From assembly GCA_004431415.1 (NCBI GenBank), contig QPMI01000115.1, positions 1-64,000 on the forward strand: DNA of 64,000 nucleotides, read 5' to 3'. The stretch comes from Cyanophora paradoxa (Eukaryota > Glaucocystophyceae > Cyanophorales > Cyanophoraceae). This document shows positions 1 to 11,495 of this stretch, in pieces. The notes below the pieces were generated by a model. That model was given only the letters and a program-made list of their open reading frames with translations. It did no database searches and had not been told where the DNA came from. A program made the position numbers and the translations under genes. The stretch's first letter is position 1. Each line of letters begins with the position of its first letter.

Positions 1-1993
1 TTGGTCGATGGTGAACGGGCGGATTTATTTTTTTAGTTTTTTTCCACTGCTTCGCGATTCGTCGAATGTCGAGGCTCGCAACCTCCGCAATGAAGGCGAA
101 CGGTCTCCGACGTAACTTAGATAATATACACCTGACCACAGCTCCACTGATTTATTTTCGGAATCATAGCTCCCCTAGAATTCAACGAAGACGACCGCTC
201 TCCCGTGCGCGTCGCGCGAAAATCGAATTTCCCTCACGGATCAATTCCGGTATTTATACCCCGCCTCGATCGCGAAACTCCAAAAAGTGGGACCCGGTCC
301 CCCGACGAAAGCGCCCCAGGAACGCGCCAAAGCGGTCAGAATGACAGCCAAGAGCGCGCGCATTGCGGCAAGCTCGATTTCGGCCGCCATCGACGCTCCA
401 GTCCAAAGAGTCGGCCGAAATTTTGATCCAGCCAGTCCCGGCCGGTCCCACGACGCGCGCATTCCATGCGTACTGGCGCGCATAGACATAGCATGGCCTG
501 CGCACTCCAGATATCCGCTTTTCGGAGCCGGAACAGTGCAGGAAGGTGCCGGCAGCAAAACTTCGATCCTGCACAGCCCCGGGCAACTTTCCGCGCGCCC
601 AGGCTGCGGCGCATGCTCGGAGCAATAGTGTAAGCATTCGAGATGTAGAAGAAGCCTTTCGCGCGGTCTCTAAATGCGCCGGGCCGCGAGGACCCAGCCG
701 ACCCCGAAAATTCGATCCTGGACGGACCTGCGCATCTTTCCGCGCGCCATCGCATCCCCACGCATGCCCATCGCTACAGTATTCATTTGAGATCTAAACG
801 AAGCCTTCCGCAACGATTCATAAGCTCTGCGCATGCGCCTGGCCGCGAGAACCTTGCCCGTCCCCTCAACAATCTCCTGTCAATTACCTCAGGGCCTCGA
901 GCTCAACTACAGCTAGCTGATTGGCAGCACCACTCCTCCCCTCATTTTATTCTCTCTCAGCTGCACGAGTTCCCATAATTTCATAATTATATTCTCTCAG
1001 GACAACTCCTCTCAGGACAACTCCTCCCATATTATATTCCCTCTCAGCAGCCCTCCCCTAGGCCTCTCCCTAGGCCTACCCCACCGACCCAGCGCCTCCT
1101 CAAACTCCTCTTAATTTTTCCCTTATAATATAGCTGGCTGCCCTGCACGAAAACTGCTCCCCTGATTAAATTTCCTTTCACCAGCCCTCCCCTCCCCTCT
1201 CCTTGCCCCACCGACCCAGAGACAACCACAGCGGGCCGCGATGAAAAAGGGGGGCGCGAGGTGGGCCGCTGAGGCTTCGCCCGATGTTTGGGACCCGCAG
1301 GGGCCCAGGGCTTGTCCGTAAGTCGATGGTGAACGCCCGATTTTATTTTTTTTCCACTCGAGTCCGATTGGTCCGAGCATCCAGATTCGCGACCTCCGCA
1401 ATGAAGGCGACCGGTCTCCGACGTGACACAGAGTTACACGGCTCCACTGATTTATTTTCAGACTCATAGCTCCCCTAGAATTTGCCCAAGACGATCGCTC
1501 TCCCGTGGGCGTCGGGCGAAAATCGAATTTCCCTCTAAGATCAATTCCAGTACTTATACCCCGGGGTTCGATCGCGAAACTCCAAAAAGTGGGACCCGGT
1601 CCCGCGCGGTCCCCCGACGAAAGCGCGCCAGGGACGCCCCAGAGCAATCACAATGACAGACGAGAGCGCGCGCATCGCGGCAAGCTCGATCTCGGCCGCC
1701 GCCGACGCTCCAGTCCGAAGAGTCGGCCGAAATTTTGATCCAGCCGGTTCCGCCCGGTCCCCCGACGCGCGCGTTCGATGCGTACTGGCGCGCATAGACA
1801 TAGCAGGGCCTGCAGCTGCGCACTCCAGATATCCGCTTTTCGGAGCCGGAACAGCGCAGGAAGGTACCCGACAGCAGAAATTCGATCCTCCACAGCCCCG
1901 GGCAACTTTCCGCGCGCCGACGCCGCGGCGCATGCGCGGATCAATAGCATAAGCATTTGAGATGTAGAAGAAGACTTTCGCACGGTCTCTAAA
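1..1993. repeat. GC-rich host DNA with diverged direct repeat
   Basis: No convincing gene is visible on either strand. Roughly the first 790 bases recur, diverged, from about 1322 to 2105; both copies start near a GTCGATGGTGAACG string and carry the same order of blocks, such as AAAAAGTGGGACCCGGTCCC. The stretch between them (about 800-1250) is pyrimidine-rich low-complexity sequence. The base composition matches the right host flank and not the AT-richer viral block. I see only repeats here. Confidence 0.6.
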
Positions 1994-3118
1994 TGCGCCG
2001 GGCCGCGAGGACCCAGCCGACCCCGAGAACTCGATCCTTGACGAACCTGCCCATCTTTCCGCGCGCCCTCGCGTCCTCACGCATGCCCATCTCTACAGTA
2101 TTCATTTGAGAGGTTTTCCAAGCTTTGCGCAAGCACTCTGGGGGCGAAAGAGCACAAGAACCCAGCCGACGCTGAAATTTCGATCCTGCACAGGCCTGCA
2201 CATATTTCCGTGCGCCCTCGCCTCCGCAGCCCTCCACAGTGATAGTATATGCATTCGAGGTACTTTGCAAGAGATTCGCAAGCTCTACGCATGTGCATGC
2301 GCCTGGCCGCCGGAACCTCGCTCCTCCCCTTAATTATAATGATGAGGAGCTCGAGCTCGAGAGGGGGAAATATATAATATATATTTCCCCCTCGTTCTCA
2401 CCTCGAGCTCGAGCTCTAGCGACCAATATATATATATATATATTCCCCCCTAGATCTCTCCTCGAGCTCGAGCTCCATCGACCAATATATGGCGGTGATG
2501 ACCTCTCGAAAAAGCCCAACCTATTGCACAGGCAAGCTAAGGGCCCACGGCTTATTAAGTGACGGGGCTGCGAGGGCCTGCGGCGGAAGCGCGGCGCGCA
2601 GCAGCCGGGCGCCCTGGCCCAGTGGCTCACCGGGAGGAGCGCAGCCTCGGAGGCGGCGGCCTGGCGACATGACTTCGTGGACGAGACGGCTCGCCGGGCG
2701 GAGCGGAGGCGCGCGGGGCAGCCGCCGGGTGTCGTGGCTCGCCGGGTGGGGCGCAGCCTCGGAGCGCGGCGGCCTGGCGGCGTGGCTCAGCGGCTTGCAA
2801 TTGGTGGCCATGCATGCATGGACAGAGCGGAGGCCCCATGGCCGGCAGCGAGGCTCTCAGGGTGACACAGAGGCATGCAGGCAGCAGGGTGGAAGCTCGC
2901 AGCAGGTATTGCCAGGCTAGATAGCTGGCAAGGTGGTGTATTAGGGGTACAGCGGGCCTGAGCTACAGGGGTACAGGGCTACAGGGACTTGGGAGGTATA
3001 TGCCTACTGCAACACAGGCCCAAGCGCTGCCCGCTAAGCCTCATCGACGCTAAGACAGACACGGAGGCTGAGCGAGCAGGCATGCATTGGCAGGGCTTAC
3101 CACACGTGAGTGTGGGCT

Positions 3119-3235
3119 TGTATACCGCGCTGACTTAACTACCGCGCTACCATATTACTAAAGTTACCGCGCTCAAAAGTTTTATAACGCGGTAATTTGC
3201 CGAAGTTGGTAGCGCGGACCTGCTGCGCGGTAATA
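3119..3235. repeat. Dispersed ACGCGGTA/TACCGCG repeat block
   Basis: A cluster of TACCGCGCT and AACGCGGTAAT motifs in inverted orientation gives a fold-back arrangement. Copies or relatives lie at about 6731-6847, 5263-5420, 8885-9042 and, on the far side of the viral block, 55303-55420. It therefore looks like a host-genome repeat family, possibly a MITE. Boundaries are approximate. Confidence 0.5.
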
Positions 3236-4458
3236 TATTGCCTCACGGCTTTATGCCGTCAGGAGCCGGCGCCCCGAGTCTCGCTACTCGCAGTGCTTGG
3301 CCTTAGTCTCCGCAGCGCTCGCATTGAGTGCGCCGATTGGACCCCCGCTACTTTTCATGTACCCCTCCCGGGCTCATACCCCGGGGGACACACTTGTACC
3401 CTGGACTTGTGCTTGCTCCTGGAATACCAGCTCTGCTCGCTCTCGCCGCCAGCCTGCTAGAACTGCACAGCACGCATGGCTAGGCCTAGCAGCACCATAA
3501 ACTAGGCTCTTCTGAAATACTGTCAATTATATACCTAGTCCTGAATTTGCAGCCAACGGCTCAATTTGTATATACCCTTCATGATCATATGCCGCCTCGT
3601 CAAATCCGTTTCCCTGCGGCCACGACCGGGATTGCCCGCCGGAACGAGTTGGAGACAACCGGGAACGGCTTCCTCTACGCGCTCGAGCTAGCGGCGAGCC
3701 CGTAGCTAGCCCGGTTGCCGAGAACGGGGACATACATCGTGCATATGCAAGTCCATGCATGTCGCCGGAGCGCGCCGCCGGACACCCGAAAATGAGCGCG
3801 GATGCGGTTTTCAACTCCCGAACGCGCGCGAGGCTTAAATCGCGCTGGCATTCGAATTCGGGCGGCGTTCGAACCTCGGATCTAAAAAAACCCGCGGGGG
3901 TATAGATAACAGAGCCACAGCTGCTCGTAAAGCGCTGCCCGCAGCTGCACGCTTACGCTTTGTACAGCAGCCGAGAGGCAGCAGCACAGTCCTTGCCTTT
4001 CGGGGCCGGGCGCCGGTCGGGAGAGAGCGCCTTCAGGTGAATTCCTCGAGCTCTGCACCCGCGGCTGACATCGTGCCCGCACCGCGGCTCGCAACATCGC
4101 TCACCGCTCATTCTCCCGCTCCGCTGCCGGTCTTGCGCCGCGTTCACGGACCGCGCAGAGCTTGAACACTCCCATCGCGCGCCTCTGGCTCGCTGGCCGC
4201 CTGGATAGACGATCGGCTCCTTGAAGCATCAGAGGATGTACGCTATTGCTTGGATGGCTCTGCGCTGGCCGCCCTGACCGCGCTGGCCGCAGTGGGAAGT
4301 CCGATTCAGGCGAACTGAAAAAGCTCGCCCTGCCTGGGGCTATCAATGCCCCCGGACGGCAAGTGCTCACTTGAAGACTGTCTTCTTCACATCGTGCATG
4401 GTGCGCTCGCCCGCCCGGCAGGTTCACTTGAAGTCTCACGGGTTCCTTCACAGACGGC

Positions 4459-4870
4459 GGACCTCGCTCTTTGGGCCAGGTGAGCCGGCGGCGCGGCCGG
4501 ACGGCTCTCGCGTCTATCTCTGAGATATTCACCCGCAGATGCCCTCCGTAGCGCGCGCCTGCAGCCCGCGGGGCGCCCAAGCGGATCGAGAGCTCGGGGC
4601 TCGTCCGGCGGGCGTCGCTCTTTGGGCCAGGTGAGCCGGCGGCGCGGCCGGCGGCTCTCGCAACGGTCTCTGAGATGTCCACACGCAGATGCCCTCCGTA
4701 GCGCGCGCCTGCAGCCCGCGGGGCGCCCAAGCGCATCGAGAGCTCGGGGCTCGTCCGGCGGACCTCGCTCTTTGGGCCGGTTGAGCCGGCGGCGCGGCCG
4801 GACGGCTCTCGCAACTATCTCTGAGATGTCCGCCCGCAGATGTCCGCGGGGCGCAGTCCGCGAGAGCTCG
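4459..4870. repeat. ~150-bp tandem repeat, three units
   Basis: Three consecutive units begin with TCGCTCTTTGGGCC near 4463, 4614 and 4768. Each continues with a GAGCCGGCGGCGCGGCCGG-type block and a GCAGATG(C/T)CC(T)CC-like block. The same array recurs in the second duplication copy near 8082-8500. It is noncoding as far as I can tell. Confidence 0.7.
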
Positions 4871-5604
4871 GGGCTTGTGCTCTCCAGGACTCAGGGACTT
4901 AGTGCAGGATCATCGGATCTGATCCCATTCCCCACCTTCTTCCCCGTGAAATTGGATTTCTTCCCATTCGTAATTTCTTGCTCATCGATTCGAAATGATA
5001 CTCATGCTTTTTTTTCCATCAACTTGTTCCTGATGCCACATCCCCCGGGTCCACACCCACCCTCACGAGCCCCACCCCTACGCCTCGGGAAAATCTGTGT
5101 CGAAGGCCCCACATGCTATGACAGGGCGTAGGGACTTCGAGAACCTGGATGTAATATGTTAGACCCGTCTAACATAGTATATTGACAGTATATAGTCTTT
5201 TGCTTAGATTTGCTAGCAGTCTTGTAGGCATGGGCCGTACCCCAATTTGATCAAAACGCGCTAATTCGGTACCGCGCTAAAGCGCCTATAGCTACCGGCG
5301 CAAAACTTTTAGAACGCGGTAATATACCGTGGTATATGTGGCGCGGTATTTTTTTTTATGTGGCGCGGTAGGGGTCCGGCCCGGCCGTCACGGTCATATG
5401 TGGCGCGGTAGGGGTACGTATCATAGTATACTAGTAGTATACCACGGTAGCCTCGCCGAGTCGCCGAGTCGGTAGGCCATGCATACGGGATGATACGGCC
5501 CGTGAACCGGCCGTGATTAGGGGTGGGCGTAGTGGCGGTCGGACCCCACTGAGTCGGTGGCCCCCCCCCCACTGGCACCCCTATCCTTCCGCGCGCTTTG
5601 CAGA

Positions 5605-8600
5605 TGCGCCGGGCCGCGAGGACCCAGCCGACCCCGAGAACTCGATCCTTGACGAACCTGCCCATCTTTCCGCGCGCCCTCGCGTCCTCACGCATGCCCA
5701 TCTCTACAGTATTCATTTGAGAGGTTTTCCAAGCTTTGCGCAAGCACTCTGGGGGCGAAAGAGCACAAGAACCCAGCCGACGCTGAAATTTCGATCCTGC
5801 ACAGGCCTGCACATATTTCCGTGCGCCCTCGCCTCCGCAGCCCTCCACAGTGATAGTATATGCATTCGAGGTACTTTGCAAGAGATTCGCAAGCTCTACG
5901 CATGTGCATGCGCCTGGCCGCCGGAACCTCGCTCCTCCCCTTAATTATAATGATGAGGAGCTCGAGCTCGAGAGGGGGGAAATATATAAATATATATTTC
6001 CCCCCTCGTTCTCACCTCGAGCTCGAGCTCTAGCGACCAATATATATATATATATTCCCCCCTAGATCTCTCCTCGAGCTCGAGCTCCATCGACCAATAT
6101 ATGGCGGTGATGACCTCTCGAAAAAGCCCAACCTATTGCACAGGCAAGCTAAGGGCCCACGGCTTATTAAGTGACGGGGCTGCGAGGGCCTGCGGCGGAA
6201 GCGCGGCGCGCAGCAGCCGGGCGCCCTGGCCCAGTGGCTCACCGGGAGGAGCGCAGCCTCGGAGGCGGCGGCCTGGCGACATGACTTCGTGGACGAGACG
6301 GCTCGCCGGGCGGAGCGGAGGCGCGCGGGGCAGCCGCCGGGTGTCGTGGCTCGCCGGGTGGGGCGCAGCCTCGGAGCGCGGCGGCCTGGCGGCGTGGCTC
6401 AGCGGCTTGCAATTGGTGGCCATGCATGCATGGACAGAGCGGAGGCCCCATGGCCGGCAGCGAGGCTCTCAGGGTGACACAGAGGCATGCAGGCAGCAGG
6501 GTGGAAGCTCGCAGCAGGTATTGCCAGGCTAGATAGCTGGCAAGGTGGTGTATTAGGGGTACAGCGGGCCTGAGCTACAGGGGTACAGGGCTACAGGGAC
6601 TTGGGAGGTATATGCCTACTGCAACACAGGCCCAAGCGCTGCCCGCTAAGCCTCATCGACGCTAAGACAGACACGGAGGCTGAGCGAGCAGGCATGCATT
6701 GGCAGGGCTTACCACACGTGAGTGTGGGCTTGTATACCGCGCTGACTTAACTACCGCGCTACCATATTACTAAAGTTACCGCGCTCAAAAGTTTTATAAC
6801 GCGGTAATTTGCCGAAGTTGGTAGCGCGGACCTGCTGCGCGGTAATATATTGCCTCACGGCTTTATGCCGTCAGGAGCCGGCGCCCCGAGTCTCGCTACT
6901 CGCAGTGCTTGGCCTTAGTCTCCGCAGCGCTCGCATTGAGTGCGCCGATTGGACCCCCGCTACTTTTCATGTACCCCTCCCGGGCTCATACCCCGGGGGA
7001 CACACTTGTACCCTGGACTTGTGCTTGCTCCTGGAATACCAGCTCTGCTCGCTCTCGCCGCCAGCCTGCTAGAACTGCACAGCACGCATGGCTAGGCCTA
7101 GCAGCACCATAAACTAGGCTCTTCTGAAATACTGTCAATTATATACCTAGTCCTGAATTTGCAGCCAACGGCTCAATTTGTATATACCCTTCATGATCAT
7201 ATGCCGCCTCGTCAAATCCGTTTCCCTGCGGCCACGACCGGGATTGCCCGCCGGAACGAGTTGGAGACAACCGGGAACGGCTTCCTCTACGCGCTCGAGC
7301 TAGCGGCGAGCCCGTAGCTAGCCCGGTTGCCGAGAACGGGGACATACATCGTGCATATGCAAGTCCATGCATGTCGCCGGAGCGCGCCGCCGGACACCCG
7401 AAAATGAGCGCGGATGCGGTTTTCAACTCCCGAACGCGCGCGAGGCCTTAAATCGCGCTGGCATTCGAATTCGGGCGGCGTTCGAACCTCGGATCTAAAA
7501 AAACCCGCGGGGGGTATAGATAACAGAGCCACAGCTGCTCGTAAAGCGCTGCCCGCAGCTGCACGCTTACGCTTTGTACAGCAGCCGAGAGGCAGCAGCA
7601 CAGTCCTTGCCTTTCGGGGCCGGGCGCCGGTCGGGAGAGAGCGCCTTCAGGTGAATTCCTCGAGCTCTGCACCCGCGGCTGACATCGTGCCCGCACCGCG
7701 GCTCGCAACATCGCTCACCGCTCATTCCTCCCGCTCCGCTGCCGGTCTTGCGCCGCGTTCACGGACCGCGCAGAGCTTGAACACTCCCATCGCGCGCCTC
7801 TGGCTCGCTGGCCGGCCTGGATAGACGATCGGCTCCTTGAAGCATCAGAGGATGTACGCTATTGCTTGGATGGCTCTGCGCTGGCCGCCCTGACCGCGCT
7901 GGCCGCAGTGGGAAGTCCGATTCAGGCGAACTGAAAAAGCTCGCCCTGCCTGGGGCTATCAATGCCCCCCGGACGGCAAGTGCTCACTTGAAGACTGTCT
8001 TCTTCACATCGTGCATGGTGCGCTCGCCCCGCCCGGCAGGTTCACTTGAAGTCTCACGGGTTCCTTCACAGACGGCGGACCTCGCTCTTTGGGCCAGGTG
8101 AGCCGGCTGCGCGGCCGGACGGCTCTCGCGTCGATCTCTGAGATATTCACCCGCAGATGCCCTCCGTAGCGCGCGCCTGCAGCCCGCGGGGCGCCCAAGC
8201 GCATCGAGAGCTCGGGGCTCGTCCGGCGGGCCTCGCTCTTTGGGCCAGGTGAGCCGGCGGCGCGGCCGGGCGGCTCTCGCAACGGTCTCTGAGATGTCCA
8301 CACGCAGATGCCCTCCGTAGCGCGCGCCTGCAGCCCGCGGGGCGCCCAAGCGCATCGAGAGCTCGGGGCTCGTCCGGCGGACCTCGCTCTTTGGGCCGGT
8401 TGAGCCGGCGGCGCGGCCGGACGGCTCTCGCAACTATCTCTGAGATGTCCGCCCGCAGATGTCCGCGGGGCGCAGTCCGCGAGAGCTCGGGGCTTGTGCT
8501 CTCCAGGACTCAGGGACTTAGTGCAGGATCATCGGATCTGATCCCATTCCCCACCTTCTTCCCCGTGAAATTGGATTTCTTCCCATTCGTAATTTCTTGC

Positions 8601-9201
8601 TCATCGATTCGAAATGATACTCATGCTTTTTTTTCCATCAACTTGTTCCTGATGCCACATCCCCCCGGGTCCACACCCACCCCTCACGAGCCCCACCCCC
8701 TACGCCTCGGGAAAATCTGTGTCGAAGGCCCCACATGCTATGACAGGGCGTAGGGACTTCGAGAACCTGGATGTAATATGTTAGACCCGTCTAACATAGT
8801 ATATTGACAGTATATAGTCTTTTGCTTAGATTTGCTAGCAGTCTTGTAGGCATGGGCCGTACCCCAATTTGATCAAAACGCGCTAATTCGGTACCGCGCT
8901 AAAGCGCCTATAGCTACCGGCGCAAAACTTTTAGAACGCGGTAATATACCGTGGTATATGTGGCGCGGTATTTTTTTTTATGTGGCGCGGTAGGGGTCCG
9001 GCCCGGCCGTCACGGTCATATGTGGCGCGGTAGGGGTACGTATCATAGTATACTAGTAGTATACCACGGTAGCCTCGCCGAGTCGCCGAGTCGGTAGGCC
9101 ATGCATACGGGATGATACGGCCCGTGAATCGGCCGTGATTAGGGGTGGGCGTAGTGGCGGTCGGACCCCACTGAGTCGGTGGCCCCCCCCCACTGGCACC
9201 C
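5605..9201. repeat. 3.6 kb host tandem duplication, copy 2
   Basis: Second copy of the segment at 1994-5604. The junction is at the string ATGCGCCGGGCCGCGAGG, which starts both copies. The copy ends near 9201, where similarity stops after ACTGGCACCCC. The offset grows from 3611 to 3622 across the unit, from several one-base differences in C and T runs and a small internal difference. Confidence 0.8.
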
Positions 9202-10111
9202 CACTCAGTGGCCGCCAGTGGCGGGGGGGTACGTCGTGTTTCACGCAAAAAACGGTCCAAACCCTATCTAAATCTCGCCGAGCTCAAGGCGCTACGCGCC
9301 TAAAGTAATTATGAGAGCTTTTCGACGGTCTAATGGTATGAGTACGCCCAGTTGTGTATTGGGACTGAGCACGGGATGTAATCGGCGTGCTCGCCGGTCG
9401 CGCCAGGCGTGATCGGCTGTATCACTGGATCCGGAGCGCTAGCGCCCTCCTCACCCTCGCTCGCGCTCATCGCAGGGCGCGGGGGTCGGGGTGCGCGTAC
9501 GCGTGCTTCTCAGTGCTGCGGCGCAGCTGCGCGCGCCTGCTTCCGTGCACGGCGTGCAGCCGGCGCCCAGCTAGCGCTAGCGCCGATCGCGATCACAGAA
9601 TCTTGGCGCAGATCCGATAAGATCTGCTAAGATCCGCATCAATAGGCCGGCAGATCCTGGGTCGATCGAGTCCCTGCGCACCGCTCCCCCCCCCCTAATA
9701 CGCTAATTTGTATGCCACTTAGGGTTGCCGCTTCGCACGAAGTTTCGCACAGGCCCCCCGAAAGCGAAACTGACGCGAAGTTTCGCATGTTTCGCACGAA
9801 GTTTCGCATGTCCTAGAGAACCCGAAGAGAATGACAGAAAGGAGGCGCCAACCTGCACGTAGTAGGGCTCCGAAGGGCTCAGCTACGTCCTAATCATCCT
9901 CCTCCTCGTCATTCCCATCATTCTCCTCCTCCTTCTTCTCCTCCGGATCCTCCAAGTACGCGTACCCCCCCACCCAGCCCCTTCCAAGGCCACGCCCGCG
10001 GCCACCTGTCCGTGCCGCCAGCCTTGCCGCAGTGCCTCCTCTTCAGTTGCAAGCTCCTCGGCTGCGAAGCCTTTGAAGAGCCTTCTGCGCGACTGGCGCT
10101 GCAGGGCTCGA
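9202..10111. other. Host intergenic DNA left of element A
   Basis: No gene is recognised. The stretch holds palindromic TTCGCACGAAGTTTCGC motifs at about 9731-9815; the same motif occurs on the right side of the viral block at about 53608-53680. A 12-base string TTAGGGTTGCCG at 9719-9730 is inverted at 53695-53706. This suggests the viral block sits inside a short host repeat. Confidence 0.5.
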
Positions 10112-10117
10112 ACCGAA
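10112..10117. other. Target-site duplication of element A, left
   Basis: ACCGAA lies directly outside the left TIR and recurs directly outside the right TIR at 53580-53585. Because the last A could belong to the element, the duplication is 5 bp (ACCGA) or 6 bp (ACCGAA). Polinton-type integrases typically make 5-6 bp duplications. Confidence 0.7.
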
Positions 10118-10469
10118 GCTCAGCTTGGCGCGGTGTCTCCAACAATTAAATCCGCGGATCCTTACGATTCACCGTAACAGCATCGAATCTAATCGAAAAT
10201 CACCGTAAGGCTCAGTGTCACGATCGATAATTTCGGTTTCACAATCGATATAATACAACTTCATCGATTAACTCGACCCAATTCATCTTTTTATGCGCGG
10301 TGACTTCGTTAAGTCGGCAGAATGCCTCTTCTCCCACGATTCCGCACGATTCCGCTCGATACACAGTAAGAATTCGTCTTTTTTCGCGCGGTGTCTCCCA
10401 CGATTCACAGTAACTTTTAACCAAAAGTTTAATAAAAATAAATCATGCACGACTTCTTAGATTATACTT
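10118..10469. repeat. Element A left terminal inverted repeat
   Basis: The sequence matches the reverse complement of 53227-53579 almost base for base. It contains repeated short motifs: GCGCGGTGTCTCC at about 10129 and again near 10386, and related GATTCACCGTAA / GATTCACAGTAAC strings. It covers the last codons of the integrase gene. The subterminal repeats are candidates for integrase or replication-protein binding, which is inference. Confidence 0.9.
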
Positions 10470-11495
10470 TCTTCTCACAACATTGCTACGGTTTGGTTTG
10501 ATTCCTTCTTTCTTCAACCTTTGATTAACTGTATTCGTTTTCTTTACTCTTGTTATTCGTTTTTGCGATGGAATCTTAATGACTTCATTAACTTTCACTT
10601 TCTGTAATTCTTGCTTCTTGAAGCGTCGCTTAACTTCCTTCTCGTCCCCATCCATATCTTCCAACACTTTGAATCTATTCCCATCAGACCTTCCAACTTT
10701 ATAAACCTTTTGACTAAACCTTGCACCTTCCTTTTCAAATGCACTCTTCTTACCTTCTAACACTCGAACAGTATCACCTGGTTTAACATCGACTCTCTCA
10801 TTTCCCTTCACGTTATTATTGTGAACAGTATCCCGAAGGTAAATATATAGTTGTTTATCTTCGTTAGAATACACTGTATTTGGTGAATCATTCTTCAAGG
10901 CACTATGGGGTGAATTGTTATAAATGGCGAGAACTTCGGTCACTAAATCAATCCACTTACTTGTCCCATTCGATGTCATTGCCTTCCGTAAATACTGCTT
11001 GAAAGTCCTGGTGAATCGATCGATAATTCCGAGTTTATCACCAACTGTAATGTGTTCATCCTTAGCGACATCGGTATACAATCGCACCCCATGTTCTCCA
11101 CACCAATTGCGATACATTGCGCTGGAAAACTCATTATCTCCCGATAGAGCAGCAACTTTACCTGCATCCTGTTTGAATCGATTTAGAATACTTGGGATGT
11201 TTTCGTTCGTTTTGAAAGGATACACGAATGCCTTTCTGCTCAGAATATCAACAAAACTAATCATCTTAAAAATACCATTGTTTGCAGTTTGAAATCCTTT
11301 GAAATACATAATATCTACTTGGAATGAACGTGGTTTCGCAACAATCCTTAGGAATGATTTAGGCTTTTTCGGTTTCTTGAATATCTGATGCACTTCTGAG
11401 TTTAAAAAGCGTTTTTTCAATTCTTCCTCATCAAAGTTTACTTTATCATTAATCAATTTCTGGCGATACTTCTTGTAAGATAACACATTATCCAT
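10443..11495 (-). CDS. Element A retrovirus-type (RVE) integrase
   Basis: This 350-residue protein is an RNase-H-fold integrase that would insert the element's DNA into the host genome and create the short target duplications. Visible motifs are QVDIMYF (Asp61), LSGDNEF (Asp120) and GIIDRFTRTFK (Asp159). The third acidic residue is Asp instead of the usual Glu, and the spacing from the second is 38 residues. A basic C-terminal region from about residue 235 (KPGDTVRV, then FSQKVYKV) resembles the SH3-like tail of these integrases. The start ATG overlaps the stop of the upstream replicase by one base (TAATG), so the two are probably co-transcribed. The last codons lie in the TIR. Confidence 0.9.
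   Translation of the reverse strand: MDNVLSYKKYRQKLINDKVNFDEEELKKRFLNSEVHQIFKKPKKPKSFLRIVAKPRSFQVDIMYFKGFQTANNGIFKMISFVDILSRKAFVYPFKTNENIPSILNRFKQDAGKVAALSGDNEFSSAMYRNWCGEHGVRLYTDVAKDEHITVGDKLGIIDRFTRTFKQYLRKAMTSNGTSKWIDLVTEVLAIYNNSPHSALKNDSPNTVYSNEDKQLYIYLRDTVHNNNVKGNERVDVKPGDTVRVLEGKKSAFEKEGARFSQKVYKVGRSDGNRFKVLEDMDGDEKEVKRRFKKQELQKVKVNEVIKIPSQKRITRVKKTNTVNQRLKKEGIKPNRSNVVRRKYNLRSRA

Larger units (their letters stand above)
1994..5604. repeat. 3.6 kb host tandem duplication, copy 1
   Basis: This segment is repeated head to tail at 5605-9201 with offsets of 3611-3622 bases, so the copies differ by few indels. No open frame looks like a real protein; all reading frames are matched by equally long frames on the other strand, as expected of GC-rich noncoding DNA. 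It contains palindromic CTCGAG/GAGCTC clusters (2344-2478), an ACGCGGTA-rich repeat block, and three copies of a ~150-base unit near 4459-4870. Confidence 0.8.

Noticed and set aside
2489-2920. Long GC-rich frames in the left host flank (also at 6101-6532)
   Set aside because: Equally long frames occur on the opposite strand and in the duplicate; composition is that of GC-rich noncoding DNA, with no recognisable domain.
10239-10424. 61-residue frame present in both TIRs of A (also 53272-53457)
   Set aside because: The frame lies wholly in the inverted repeat, has no protein-like features, and is duplicated only because the TIR is. No independent support.
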